Positions 26,401 to 33,111 are shown, numbered from the stretch's first letter. The stretch: 64,000 nt of DNA from Solwaraspora sp. WMMA2065 (GCF_030345075.1 NZ_CP128361.1:5952001-6016000), one strand, 5' to 3'. The notes: a model not told the origin generated them from the sequence alone. Numbers and translations: made by a program.

Positions 26401-28442
26401 GTGGTAACGCCCGGGTGTTCGACTACGACGGGTTGGGTCGGGCGTTGCGGGACGGCTGGGAGTACACCGGTCTGGGTAACCATCTCGCGCGGGACAGTTC
26501 CAACGCGTTGTTCACCCGGGATCCGGGTGGTGGTGTGGTCGGGGCGCGGCACAACACCACGCGCCGGTTGGTGTGGACGGATCTGCACGGTGACGTGGTC
26601 GCCCAGTTGAACCCGGCCGGGGCGTCGGTGACCGGCAGCCGCACCTATTCGCCGTTGGGTGAGGTGACCGCGGACAGCGGCATGCTCGGTGACCTCGGCT
26701 ACCAGTCGGAGTGGACCGACATCCGCAGCGGGCAGGTCAACATGCATGCCCGCTGGTACGACCCGGTGACGGCGCAGTTCGGTGCCCGCGACAACCTGAC
26801 CGTCAGCCCGGTGCCGGACTCGGTCCGGGCCAACCGCTACCAGTACGGCGACGGCAGCCCGTTGACGGTGGTCGACCCCACCGGCCACGTCGGAGAGCGG
26901 TTGACGAAGGGCTGGGACGACTTCACCGACTGGGCCGGCGACAGATGGGAAGACGTCACCGACTGGGTCGGCGACCGGTACGAAGACGCGACGAAGCTTG
27001 TCAACGACATCAAACAGAACGTGCAGCAGACGTACCAGGACGCCGCCCGGGCATTCGAAGCCGGTCTCGACCAGATCGGACAGTGGGCCCGTACGGCCCA
27101 TGACTGGATCGTCGAGCACAAGGCCGCGATCGTCGGCGCGATCGTCGGCATGGTCGTCGAGGCCGGCTGCCTGGTCGCGATCGGTTGGACCGGTGTCGGG
27201 GCGGTCGCCTGCGGCATGGTCGGCGGCATGACCGATGCCCTGGTCGCCGGCCTCATCGACGGCAAGAGAGGCTTGGAGCTGCTGCAGGACGTCGCGATCG
27301 GCGGCCTGGCCGGTGGCCTCGGCGGCGCCCTGCCGATGATGGGCCCCGCTGCCGGTAAAGCCCTCGGCAAGCTCGGCTCCACCGGGGCGAAGAAGGTCGC
27401 CGGTACGAGCCTCGGCAAGGCCGCCGCCAGGGTCGGCGCGAAGGCCGTCGCCGGGGCCCGGTCGTTCAGCCGGGCGGTCACCCGCAAAGCCGACGACGCG
27501 TCCCGGGCGGTGTCCCGCGGCTCCAGCCGGTCCACCCGGGAAGCCGCCGAACACACCGACGACGCCGCCCGCGCTGGCGGGAGCCGGGTCGACGACGCCG
27601 CCGGGACTGGTGGCAGCCGGGTCGACGACGCCGCCGACGGGACGGCGGACGGGGCCGCCGGCTGCATGCTGCACAGTTTCGCCCCGGACACCCGGGTGCG
27701 GATGGCCGACGGCAGCACCAAGCCGATCGGCGAGGTGGAGCTCGGTGACGAGGTGCTGGCGACCGACCCGGCCACGGGGCGGAGCTCCGCCCGGCCGGTG
27801 CGGGTGCTGCACGGTCACGTCGACCGGGAGTTGACCGATGTCACGGTCATCGACACCACGACCGGTGAGAGCGCGGTGGTCGAGACGACCGCCCGGCACC
27901 CGTTCTGGAATGTCGACACCAACAGGTGGACCGACGCCGCGGACCTGCGTCCGGGTGACCGGTTGCGCAGTCCGGACGGCGAGACCAGCCAGCGGGTCGC
28001 GGCGGTCCGGGTGTGGACCGGCCTGAAGTGGATGCGCGACCTCACCGTCGGCGGCGTCCACACCTACTACGTCCTTGCTGGTGAGGCGCCGGTCCTGGTG
28101 CACAACTGCAGCCGGAAGACCACGTTGCTCGGCCGGTTCGCGGACATCAAGCGGTACATGCTCGATCGGCCCAGTGGAGCCTTCGACGCGGACTTCCTGA
28201 ACATCAGGGGGACGTTGAACAACGGTAAGGGCGGCGTGGGTGGCTGGAACTGGACGCGGAACAAGCGGTTCATCAACGACGCTTTCGCCAACGGCAACGA
28301 GGTGCGGATCGTGACCAACCCCAACGTTCCGAACTATGCGGGTGGGAACGTGTTCCAGCGGGAGTTGAAGTACCTTCGGGACAAGGGCTACGGGTGGGCG
28401 CCCGTGGGTGACCACTGGTTGGTCACCAAGGTCCGACCGTAG
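17406..28442 (+). CDS. giant RHS/YD-repeat polymorphic toxin with LamG, lectin and Hint domains
   Basis: 3678 residues from ATG 17406 (GGGGAAGG upstream); ATG 17382 is the alternative. Domains: membrane or signal segment (about 25-50); DNRLRE-type domain (about 378-565); Fn3-like strands, then the RHS start ('EITRSYNSLDTRRSGAFGQG'); YD repeats; LamG 1 (about 922-1175); LamG 2 (about 1219-1568) interrupted by a ricin-type beta-trefoil (about 1342-1462, 'EQSW', 'RQQW', 'NQSW'); more YD repeats; LamG 3 (about 2109-2315); YD repeats; the RHS core ('ARWYDPVTAQFGARDNL', about 3115). A Gly-rich hydrophobic pre-toxin region and DDAA repeats follow. The Hint self-cleaving domain starts at Cys3420 and contains 'TARHPFW' and the terminal 'VLVHNC' (HN3566-3567, Cys3568). 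The last 111 residues are the toxin, family unknown. It is probably exported and shell-packaged, acting on neighbouring cells. Confidence 0.9.
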   Translation: MGTGRSTQQWTRAEQARLRAVWQRSVAGVATALVVLVGLTASAPPGAVQPGGEFPIGWLTSWLTDRPSWLLGLSGSPVELPTARVGDGAGPGGYVSSAATRASGGAGSAQELVDGLPGWATQPAVDRTVTPDTGSQFEPETSRRDARASRSNMDVYVNADGSKTAEISTGRVNYQAADGSWRPIDSTLTRRGDRWTVTDNSLGISLADTAEASPEPLVELTLPAGGSLGWSLAGAAAVTPTVTGATAIYPKVLPGTDLELVARPDGVKETLILASPRAASEWVFPLVLAGLTVRAGDGGSIELVDDAGEVAGSIPAPFMLDSSVDAKTGLPAQSPAVSMELVEVDGGPAIRLVADRAWLTDPARVFPVRVDPTVLADSEVDTDGDVFVDSDPDTDETVQDGNYLAIGVDEDGVKARTFLEFDISSELINATPTIRNARLELYLTYRPVCEQLPVGSHLVEKEWTVDELATASYPGPGVDTRYAPSLVESAWAQAVCTNSSVNPSVGRWGTYGLGRSLIGGWALGAPNFGLALDAVAATSPVTWALFTSSDYGSGQYAPKLVLELSGNLAPLVEARSPGPGTVISTLTPELLMSGRDLDGVFGMVYHIYVHDSDGDVIFSGTAAQPPGMKSASLTIPPGVLEWNQTYSWSVQPEDIIGAIVNGVLGARYPKYAFYTRAPQPALGSRLVQNPGVGYHPEIGNYTTSATDAQVAGLGPALEITRSYNSLDTRRSGAFGQGWSSLLDTQVVERRNWTGLLRTATVTYPDGSAAGFGPNTDGSFAPPSGRHEVLTAVKSGTTVTGYRLTVKHGTTYVFGRAAGGGVFKLTSVSDANGNTLTLTYNGSGLVSKLTSASGRSLTLTWGATASPSVGSHVTKVTTDPPTAGGGGYVWEYTYGSHDRLTKVCPPTASCTTYTWGNSVNQGANAVLNHAPSSYWRLNEPAGERWATSSVLDNGGTDLGFHQNTSAGVVPGVWSGSTSASTDFNGSSSRVRLPRRLVTDGAYQSISLWFRTTDTDQVLYSYQKDPITAGSTEDGFTPVMYVGASGKLRAKFWDGEFDTMVTAQRVDDGQWHHAVLAGAGDSQALYLDGARQDTADGIIDMFQYGGAANEYVGAGFLGGKWPDQSLHNPVVHLGFANFFDGQVADVAYFDHSLTGADVTELYTAATSQSWQLSKVTSAEGRTLASLSMDSVTGKLASVTDSNGGTWGLGTPRVAGTSAVYAAAVLSSEPTDYWRLRDAAGAQPVNETRQPSDSFESVRLGAAGPFADGTAAEFDGESSSVYVPGGRVMPAGPRSQELWFRTTATSGVLVGAPLPTLGGIPSPALWIDADGRLRGLTPSEDPNGPLTGIAGKCAEWDKADNSVRLRTCNGEWEQSWLFDRESQQLRQGTKCLGLTGQATGNGTLVQVQDCSSSSRQQWAPDRDAWRNVGAGRCLEVPGSLTTDGTQLAIRNCNDQANQSWAFALVSAVPVNDGKWHHAVLTASKESTGTAQSLYLDGVHVQTTTSAEPFDGAPPLSRASLGAGYVDNGWSGFPEEIWVALYAGSLAEVALYDRALSADEVALHYESVGRTVPLVVTAAGDEVAESSLSETAAGGLPVEVLPPGAVRVDEAAEHVQTTTVSNPVKIVSVTGPGGNEVSYSYDLVSGRRVSQTDALGQTTLYGYDTGGFTSLVYDPNGNVTRSVQDERGNTIQEVTCQDQAADKCSSSYYRYFWNSDNVADPRNDRLIELRGPGSDSAQDNEYLSRYSYDHKGNLTELRDPVGRQMRITYGVSGRSAGMPLRVLDFSAGSQEITYTTAGDVAGVLDAANAETTFTYDGLGRTLTETVVTSSFPQGRTTSFTYDSVGRVVTRTGPAVTDRVSGAVHRAVTRFSYSVDGFLVEERVSDASGGDVARVSTWSYDWHGRRSASVDAEGAVTGYGYDVYGHLVEQTDPDGVVNAYEVDVNGNVLSRTVKGFTGDPNDPTDPVDLVVESNVYDPAGRLASATDAMGFVTRYTYTDDGRTASVTRSDGDSSFLLEGNGYDAAGNLVEQVTDNGATVTAFEYDAAGRQVRSVLDPGGLERVSEVALSPADRVLSRVDRDAAGEALSVVDYAYDVLGRPVSQTRYLSADRMVTPVARWRLDEAGGTTAADSAGNSPGTATDVVWASDAERGRVASFNGSSSRIVTDAPVVDTTRPYTVAAWVKVDDVAADALVLEIPGSARLGRTAFLAALQLSFDSATDGWRMTMTEQVGPGAYVTRDQTFGQGTVQAGEWQHVAIGLNPLSGSTTVYLDGVYIGHFLALSNQARGGLRIGGGLKGAVSDLQIYQGVPGDDGWAAGVMAGAVPVADAGVSRTSYVVDEAGLATSVVDPLGQATFVEYDEADRPVVTTGPAVQVESGELDGPVVSARPVERVGYNTFGEVVAESDPNGAVTTFGVDRVGRPVEVRLPSYTPPGSLTPVTPVRTASYDSLGQVVSQTDPLGRVTEFDYDQLGRVVTRVAPDGGTSTARYDLVGNVLAVTDPTGAVAGSGYDFLGRVTSVSEAVRQTGQVHTTTVGYDAAGRLSSVRSPAGVTVGYGYNAAGEVTGVVDGAGQTRGVVHDGLGRAVKEVNPDGTYTTTGYDMLSRPVSAAAFRASGGAALATSSWTYDAAGNTVSATDARGTVTRFGYDAAGLLRTQSEPVDAATTIESSFGYDLAGNPTRFTDGRGQAFRSTYNVWGLPQSRIEPVTAAYPDAADRTFTTVYDVAGQPVSQRAPGGVARTLVYDDAGRLVRQSGSGAEAATTDRTYGYDAAGRLVEFSAPGGSNQVVYDDRGLPLSVTGPSGDAAFTYTADGLMASRDDAAGLTEYGYDGAGRLASVDNTDMGTAIGYTYDVMSAVSSMTFGTSGNRRVFAYDDLHRLTSDRLVSSGGSTIASISYGWDVNGNETSRTVTRGSSTTVNTYSYDLADRLTSWDDGNTTVGYRYDRAGNRTGVGDVDYVYDARNRLVSDSTGVGYQYTARGTRSAAGGAATVSDAFDQVVEHVPAGGNARVFDYDGLGRALRDGWEYTGLGNHLARDSSNALFTRDPGGGVVGARHNTTRRLVWTDLHGDVVAQLNPAGASVTGSRTYSPLGEVTADSGMLGDLGYQSEWTDIRSGQVNMHARWYDPVTAQFGARDNLTVSPVPDSVRANRYQYGDGSPLTVVDPTGHVGERLTKGWDDFTDWAGDRWEDVTDWVGDRYEDATKLVNDIKQNVQQTYQDAARAFEAGLDQIGQWARTAHDWIVEHKAAIVGAIVGMVVEAGCLVAIGWTGVGAVACGMVGGMTDALVAGLIDGKRGLELLQDVAIGGLAGGLGGALPMMGPAAGKALGKLGSTGAKKVAGTSLGKAAARVGAKAVAGARSFSRAVTRKADDASRAVSRGSSRSTREAAEHTDDAARAGGSRVDDAAGTGGSRVDDAADGTADGAAGCMLHSFAPDTRVRMADGSTKPIGEVELGDEVLATDPATGRSSARPVRVLHGHVDRELTDVTVIDTTTGESAVVETTARHPFWNVDTNRWTDAADLRPGDRLRSPDGETSQRVAAVRVWTGLKWMRDLTVGGVHTYYVLAGEAPVLVHNCSRKTTLLGRFADIKRYMLDRPSGAFDADFLNIRGTLNNGKGGVGGWNWTRNKRFINDAFANGNEVRIVTNPNVPNYAGGNVFQRELKYLRDKGYGWAPVGDHWLVTKVRP

Positions 28443-28466
28443 GAGACAGTCCGACCGTAGGAGACG
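28431..28466 (+). repeat. 18-bp tandem duplication across the RHS stop codon
   Basis: GTCCGACCGTAGGAGACA (28431-28448) is followed directly by GTCCGACCGTAGGAGACG (28449-28466), 17 of 18 identical. The first copy supplies the toxin's last codons and its TAG stop. Confidence 0.85.
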
Positions 28467-28505
28467 GTCCCGGTCGGGGTGACCGGGGTGGAAGGTGGAC
28501 GTGCG

Positions 28506-28937
28506 GTGGCCGGTAAGGGGTTCGTCACCGTCCAGAAGGCGTTCGCCGAGGAAGCGGGAACCGCGTTCAGCTTCCTCGGCGACGAGTTCGGGCTGGTCGG
28601 ACCGGTGTACGACGATGTCGTCCCGCAGACTGTCACGTTCACCTCGCCGGTGGCCCGGTACGCCGTCATGCTCGACCCGGCCGACAAGCTCGTGCTGACC
28701 CAGGTCGCGATGGACGTCGGCGCCAAGACCCTGGTCGCCGACCTGCCGGATCTCGTCGCGGCCGCGGAACTCGGCCCACGTAACCAGGTCCCGCAGTCCG
28801 CGCACACGCTGACCAGCCTCCGGAAGGCCCTGACCGGGCAGGCCGGCTACCTCAGGGCGATCCACCCGCGGATCGGAGCCGACTCGGCACCGACCCTGCT
28901 ACGCGCGGCAAATGCCCGGGAATGGGCGGGCAGGTAG
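28506..28937 (+). CDS. putative immunity protein for the RHS toxin
   Basis: 143 residues from GTG 28506 (GGAAGG 10 nt upstream), 63 bp after the toxin stop on the same strand, the usual place for a cognate immunity gene. No signal peptide, so it is cytoplasmic, as required to neutralise self-toxin. Visible features: 'AFSFLGDEFGLVGPVYDDVV', 'YAVMLDPADKLVLTQVAMDV' and a helical second half. I do not recognise the family. The same frame stays open for 38 codons past its TAG, so the gene may be shortened by a nonsense mutation. Confidence 0.6.
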   Translation: MAGKGFVTVQKAFAEEAGTAFSFLGDEFGLVGPVYDDVVPQTVTFTSPVARYAVMLDPADKLVLTQVAMDVGAKTLVADLPDLVAAAELGPRNQVPQSAHTLTSLRKALTGQAGYLRAIHPRIGADSAPTLLRAANAREWAGR

Positions 28938-29054
28938 GCCGCGCCGGTGCTCGATGGTCCTGATGCGGTGGCGTGGGACGAGCTGTCGCAGGAAACGCTT
29001 CTCGACGAGCTGCTTCAAGCGGAGATTAGCGTGATCGCCTGTCTCCGCAACTAG
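28938..29054 (+). other. in-frame continuation of the immunity ORF after its TAG
   Basis: The frame after the 28935-28937 stop runs 38 codons ('AVAWDELSQETLLDELLQAE' in the middle, ending 'IACLRN') to TAG 29052. It reads like an acidic, helical protein C-terminus. It may be the lost end of the immunity protein, or a separate 35-aa ORF from GTG 28947 preceded by AGGTAGG. Its last bases overlap the convergent oxidoreductase stop. Confidence 0.4.
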
Positions 29055-30037
29055 GTAGCCGGGGCATCGCTGTCCGCGACGGTGATCACGACGTTGCCGA
29101 CCTTGTGCCCGCTGTCGACGTACCGGTGGGCCTCGACGATCTCGGCCAACGGGTAGCTGCGGTCGATGACGACCCGGAGCCGGCCGTCGCCGAGCAGGTC
29201 CCGCAGCGCGGCCAGGGCGGCGTGCTTGCGTACCGACATCCCGGTCCGGACCCGCCGGCCGCCGGTGACGGCCGTGCCGGCAGCCAGCAGGCTGTTCGTC
29301 ATCAGCCCGGTCGTCGGCAGGTAGCGGCCGCGCCGGTTCAGCACCGGCCGGCACCGGGCGAATGAGCTGCGACCTACGGTGTCGAAGACCACGTCGTAGC
29401 GTTCGCCGCTGGCGGTGAAGTCCTCGGCGGTGTAGTCGAACACCCGGTGTGCGCCGAGCGAGCGGACCAGTTCGGCGTTGCGGCCGCTGCACACGCCGTG
29501 CACCTCGGCGCCGAGGTGCTTCGCGAGCTGGACGGCGTACGTGCCGATGCTGCCGGAGGCGCCGACGACCAGCACCTTCTGACCGGGACGCAGGTCGGCC
29601 AGGTCGTGCAGGAAGTGCCAGGCGGTGGTGAAGCCGTCGACGGTCGCAGCCGCCTGCGGATACGTCACGTTCGCCGGCATCGTCGTCATCGACGCCCGCT
29701 CCGGCAGGCACTTGTACTCGGCGTTCGCCCCGACACCGAAGCCGGTGAAGCCGAAGACCCGGTCGCCGACCCGGAACCGGCTGGTCGCCGGCCCGGTCGC
29801 GGTGACCTCGCCGGCGAACTCCAGCCCGAGCACCCGGATCCCCTTGCGTGGACGCCGTACGCCGATGATTGCCCGGCCCCAGCGGGGTTCGCCCCTGCGC
29901 ATCCCGCACTCGGCGGACGTCACAGTGGTGGCGTGCACCCGGACCAGCACCTGGTCGCCACGGGGCACGGGGGTCGGCAGGTCGACCTGGGTGAGTACGT
30001 CGGGCGGGCCGTACGCGTCGAACATCACCGCTCGCAT
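29051..30037 (-). CDS. MDR-family NAD(P)-dependent alcohol dehydrogenase/quinone reductase
   Basis: 328 residues from ATG 30037 ('MRAVMFDAYGPPDVLTQVDL'). N-terminal GroES-like domain, then a Rossmann domain with 'VLVVGASGSIGTYAVQLAKH' (an AxGxxG variant used for NADPH), 'GAEVHGVCSGRNAELVRSLG' and 'YDVVFDTVG'. Catalytic and structural zinc ligands of classical ADHs are absent, which places it with the zinc-free quinone oxidoreductase-like MDRs. Substrate unknown. The C-terminus ends 'VGNVVITVADSDAPAT'. Confidence 0.88.
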   Translation of the reverse strand: MRAVMFDAYGPPDVLTQVDLPTPVPRGDQVLVRVHATTVTSAECGMRRGEPRWGRAIIGVRRPRKGIRVLGLEFAGEVTATGPATSRFRVGDRVFGFTGFGVGANAEYKCLPERASMTTMPANVTYPQAAATVDGFTTAWHFLHDLADLRPGQKVLVVGASGSIGTYAVQLAKHLGAEVHGVCSGRNAELVRSLGAHRVFDYTAEDFTASGERYDVVFDTVGRSSFARCRPVLNRRGRYLPTTGLMTNSLLAAGTAVTGGRRVRTGMSVRKHAALAALRDLLGDGRLRVVIDRSYPLAEIVEAHRYVDSGHKVGNVVITVADSDAPAT

Positions 30038-30194
30038 GTGGCGATGATGGTGCAGGCACGCTGTGAGCGTGCTGAGAGGGAGCGGGACCACCTCCGATCA
30101 CCAGGACAGCAGCGGTACCTGGCTGTCCGTACCGAGGTGTTCAGACGTTCGGCCAATCCCATGATCCGCCGGTGTCCGACCGCCGTACCCCGAG

Positions 30195-30223
30195 TTGCGA
30201 CAGGTGCAGGACAACCCTATTGA
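30195..30223 (+). promoter_or_regulatory. candidate promoter of the polyester hydrolase
   Basis: TTGCGA (30195-30200) and TATTGA (30218-30223) with a 17-bp spacer, 44 bp before GTG 30268. The -10 lacks the final T, so this is a modest match. Confidence 0.35.
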
Positions 30224-30267
30224 CCTGCGTAAACACCCCTGTGGCGACGAGGAAGGGCAGCAGGATC

Positions 30268-31218
30268 GTGACAGGACAGACAGCATCGACGGCGGCCTAC
30301 CGGTCGCCGCGCGGGCGGCGGCGCCGCCCGCGCAACCGGCCGGGCTGGCTCCGGCTGCGGAACCTCTTCGTGGGCGGCGCGGCGGCGGCGGCGATCTCCG
30401 CCGGCGTCGTACTGGCGCCGACCGCGCAGGCGGCGGAGAGCCCGTTCGAGCGGGGACCGGCGCCGTCGGCGGCCAGCATCACGGCGGCCAACGGTCCGTT
30501 CGACATCGACGAGACGGTGGTACGTCGTTCCCAGGCCTCGGGCTTCGGGGGTGGGACCATCTTCTTCCCGACGTCGACCACGGAGGGCACCTTCGGCGGG
30601 GTGGTGATCGCGCCCGGTTTCACCGCCCGGCAGTCGTCGATGGCGTGGCTGGCGCCGAGGCTGGCGTCGCAGGGCTTCGTGGTGTTCAACATCGACACGA
30701 ACACGACGACCGACCAGCCGGCCAGTCGGGGCCGGCAGATGCTGGCCGCGCTGGACTTCCTCACTCAGGACAGTCCGGTGCAGGACCGGGTTGATGCCGA
30801 CCGGTTGGCAGTTATCGGACACTCGATGGGTGGGGGAGGAGCTCTGGAAGCGGCGGACGCCCGGCCGGAACTGCGGGCAGCCATCCCGTTGACCCCGTGG
30901 AACCTCACCAAGAACTGGTCCGACCTGCAGGTGCCGACGATGATCATCGGCGCAGAGCGGGACGGCATCGCTTCGGTACGGCGCCACTCGGAACGGTTCC
31001 ACGCGAGCTTCCCGGACGACCTCGAGTCGGCGTATCTGGAACTGCGGGGTGCCAGCCACTTCGCGCCCAACATCCCGAATGCCACGATCGCCTCGTCCAG
31101 TGTCGCCTGGTTGAAGCGGTTCGTCGACGACGACCTGCGGTACGAGCAGTTCCTCTGCCCGCCGCCGGCCGACGACCGCGCCTTCTCCGAGTACATCGAC
31201 AGCTGCCCGCTGCTCTGA
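30268..31218 (+). CDS. secreted polyester hydrolase (cutinase/PETase-like)
   Basis: 316 residues from GTG 30268 (AGGA 5 nt upstream). An Arg-rich N-terminus and hydrophobic segment end at 'APTAQAAES', a signal peptide. The mature enzyme follows the TfCut2/IsPETase family line by line: 'FERGPAP', 'SGFGGGTIFFP', 'APGFTARQSSMAWL', 'GHSMGGGG', 'LTPWNLTKNW', 'GASHFAPNIPN' and 'SVAWLKRFVDDDLRYEQFLC'. Inferred triad Ser186, Asp232, His264; oxyanion Met187; subsite Phe118 (Tyr in the well-studied enzymes) and Trp211. Cys297 and Cys313 should form the family's C-terminal disulfide. It hydrolyses cutin-like or synthetic polyesters by family analogy; activity on PET is untested. Confidence 0.9.
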   Translation: MTGQTASTAAYRSPRGRRRRPRNRPGWLRLRNLFVGGAAAAAISAGVVLAPTAQAAESPFERGPAPSAASITAANGPFDIDETVVRRSQASGFGGGTIFFPTSTTEGTFGGVVIAPGFTARQSSMAWLAPRLASQGFVVFNIDTNTTTDQPASRGRQMLAALDFLTQDSPVQDRVDADRLAVIGHSMGGGGALEAADARPELRAAIPLTPWNLTKNWSDLQVPTMIIGAERDGIASVRRHSERFHASFPDDLESAYLELRGASHFAPNIPNATIASSSVAWLKRFVDDDLRYEQFLCPPPADDRAFSEYIDSCPLL

Positions 31219-31280
31219 TTGGGTAGGACGTGCCGGACCCGGGGGCGGCCGGGAACGGCACGGTGCGCGAGGATGAGCAA

Positions 31281-31622
31281 GTGGAAGCTCTCAGACTCGT
31301 ACTGCTCTACGCCCACCTGATCGGGTTCGCGTTGCTACTCGGTGGGGCTGTCGCCCAGTGGTTCAGCGGTCGCATCCGGATCAACCCGGCGATGCTCTGG
31401 GGCGCGGTGATCCAGGTCGTCACCGGCATCGGGCTGTCCGCGCCGTTGCGGGACGGCGCCGAGCCGGCCCCGGCGAAACTCGTTACCAAACTGGTGCTCG
31501 GGCTCGCCATCCTGGCGATGGTCTTCTTCTCCCGTAAGCGCGAATCGGTCAACAAGGGGCATTTCCTGGCGATCATCGTGCTGACGTTGGTCAACGCCGC
31601 CGTCGCCGTCTTCTGGCGCTGA
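31281..31622 (+). CDS. small four-helix membrane protein
   Basis: 113 residues from GTG 31281 (GAGGATGA upstream). Four hydrophobic segments: 'LLYAHLIGFALLLGGAVAQW', 'AMLWGAVIQVVTGIGLSA', 'LVTKLVLGLAILAMVFF' and 'FLAIIVLTLVNAAVAVFW'. It is of the kind often annotated as integral membrane protein in actinomycetes; no function is known. It is 62 bp downstream of the polyester hydrolase on the same strand, so co-transcription is possible. Confidence 0.7.
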   Translation: MEALRLVLLYAHLIGFALLLGGAVAQWFSGRIRINPAMLWGAVIQVVTGIGLSAPLRDGAEPAPAKLVTKLVLGLAILAMVFFSRKRESVNKGHFLAIIVLTLVNAAVAVFWR

Positions 31623-31751
31623 CGCCACGCCACCGTACCGCGACCGACCGTGCCGTCACCTGCCCCGGTCACGACCGGGTGAACCGCCGACGACCCGCTG
31701 CCGCCCCTTATAGGGTCGGCGGCGGGAGCGACCCTGCGGATCCGCGGGTGA

Positions 31752-31783
31752 TCTCCCGCGCGGGAGAGTTACGCGAGGGTAAC
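31752..31783. promoter_or_regulatory. palindromes in the leader of the nucleoside-uptake operon
   Basis: A perfect 16-bp palindrome TCTCCCGCGCGGGAGA (31752-31767) is followed by arms GTTAC/GTAAC (31768-31783). A TATAGGGT -10-like sequence lies about 40 bp upstream. The 302-bp gap 31623-31924 holds no gene. These are candidate operators for nucleoside-responsive control. Confidence 0.35.
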
Positions 31784-31924
31784 GGCGGCTCAACAGTCGT
31801 GCACGATTGTCGGCCGGTGGACGGGACCGCGCGTACGCTCCCGTCCAAAGTACGTCCGGTCCGACCGGCCGGGTGGGGACGCGATGCCGCGACAGTCTGC
31901 GGTGTGCAATGGAAGGAGACCGTC

Positions 31925-33019
31925 TTGCGCGCTACGCGTGGGATGCGGATCGTCTCGATGATCGCGGCGGGTGGGCTGGCGCTCACCGCTGCCGCGTGCG
32001 GCGAGGCACCCGATAACGAAGGCACGGACGGCACCGGTGGCGAGCCCACCGAGGCGTACAAGGCGTGCATGGTGACCGACGTCGGCGGCATCGACGACCG
32101 GTCCTTCAACGCCTCGGCCTGGGCCGGGATCGAGGCGGCGCAGAGCGAGAACGACGCGGTCGACGGCGACTACGTCGCCTCCAGCGCCGAGGCCGACTAC
32201 GAGCCGAACCTGACCGGCTACGTCACCGGGGACTGCGACTTCATCCTCGCCGTCGGCGGCCTGATGCGCGACGCCACCATCGCGGTCGCCGAGGCCAACC
32301 CGGACCAGCAGTTCGGCATCGTCGACGCCACGACCGACCTGGCCAACGTCTACCCGATGCAGTTCGACACCGCCCAGGCCGCGTTCCTCGCCGGCTACCT
32401 GGCGGCCGGGTTCTCCGAGAGCGGCATCGTCGGCACCTACGGCGGCCTGCCGATCCCGCCGGTGACCATCTTCATGGACGGCTTCGTCGACGGCGTCGCC
32501 CACTACAACGAGGTCAAGAGCGCCGACGTGCAGGTGCTCGGCTGGGACAAGGCGACCCAGAACGGCTCGTTCACCAACGACTTCGTCAAGCAGGACGAGG
32601 GCAAGAAGGTCGGCGACAGCCTGGTCGCCCAGGGCGCCGATGTGATCATGCCGGTCGCCGGTGGCGCCGGGCTCGGCACCGCCGCCGCCGCGCAGGCCGC
32701 CGGTGGCGCGTACAGCGTCATCTGGGTCGACGTCGACGGCTGCCAGAGCGCCGAGCAGTACTGCGACACCTTCCTGACCACCGTGGTCAAGAACATCCCG
32801 GACGCGGTGAAGCAGGCCGTGCTGGCCGGCGCGAACGGCGACGAGCTCGCCGCCGACCCGGGCTACCTGGGGAACCTGGAGAACAACGGCGTCTCGCTGG
32901 CCCCGTACAACGAGTTCGACGACCGCGTCTCCGACGAGCTGAAGGCCGAGGTCGAGCAGCTCAAGGCGGACATCATCGCCGGCACCATCGAGGTCACCTC
33001 CGACGCGCAGCCGGAGTAG
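31925..33019 (+). CDS. BMP-family nucleoside-binding lipoprotein
   Basis: 364 residues from TTG 31925 (GGAAGGAG 6 nt upstream); ATG 31943 would be the next choice. Signal peptide with lipobox-type 'TAAAC' (Cys25). The BMP/PnrA domain follows: '[20 protein letters not shown]', '[20 protein letters not shown]', '[20 protein letters not shown]' and '[20 protein letters not shown]'. The protein captures nucleosides outside the membrane and delivers them to the permeases encoded just downstream. It starts the uptake operon; a strong hairpin follows its stop. Confidence 0.93.
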   Translation: MRATRGMRIVSMIAAGGLALTAAACGEAPDNEGTDGTGGEPTEAYKACMVTDVGGIDDRSFNASAWAGIEAAQSENDAVDGDYVASSAEADYEPNLTGYVTGDCDFILAVGGLMRDATIAVAEANPDQQFGIVDATTDLANVYPMQFDTAQAAFLAGYLAAGFSESGIVGTYGGLPIPPVTIFMDGFVDGVAHYNEVKSADVQVLGWDKATQNGSFTNDFVKQDEGKKVGDSLVAQGADVIMPVAGGAGLGTAAAAQAAGGAYSVIWVDVDGCQSAEQYCDTFLTTVVKNIPDAVKQAVLAGANGDELAADPGYLGNLENNGVSLAPYNEFDDRVSDELKAEVEQLKADIIAGTIEVTSDAQPE

Positions 33020-33071
33020 CCGGCGGCCGGCGTGCCGGGGCTGCCCCGGCACGCCCCGCGAGCGACACCCC

Positions 33072-33111
33072 GCCCCTGTCACCGGGGTCCACAGACCCCG
33101 GTGACAGGGGC
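33072..33111 (+). terminator. 18-bp perfect hairpin between binding protein and ATPase
   Basis: Arms GCCCCTGTCACCGGGGTC (33072-33089) and GACCCCGGTGACAGGGGC (33094-33111) with a CACA loop and no T-tract. It probably limits read-through or protects the 5' message, so the binding protein is made in excess over the transporter. Confidence 0.75.

Noticed and set aside
22250-26900. Regular short repeats that might suggest a CRISPR or minisatellite array
   Set aside because: They are coding YD repeats with variable spacing, in frame with the RHS protein.
22632-28865. Another very long minus-strand open frame opposite the RHS gene
   Set aside because: Same shadow effect of repeated codons, and it runs across the toxin/immunity boundary.
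33072-33111. Hairpin considered as a riboswitch
   Set aside because: It is a plain long stem with a 4-nt loop and no conserved multi-helix core, between two operon genes; attenuation or mRNA protection is simpler.
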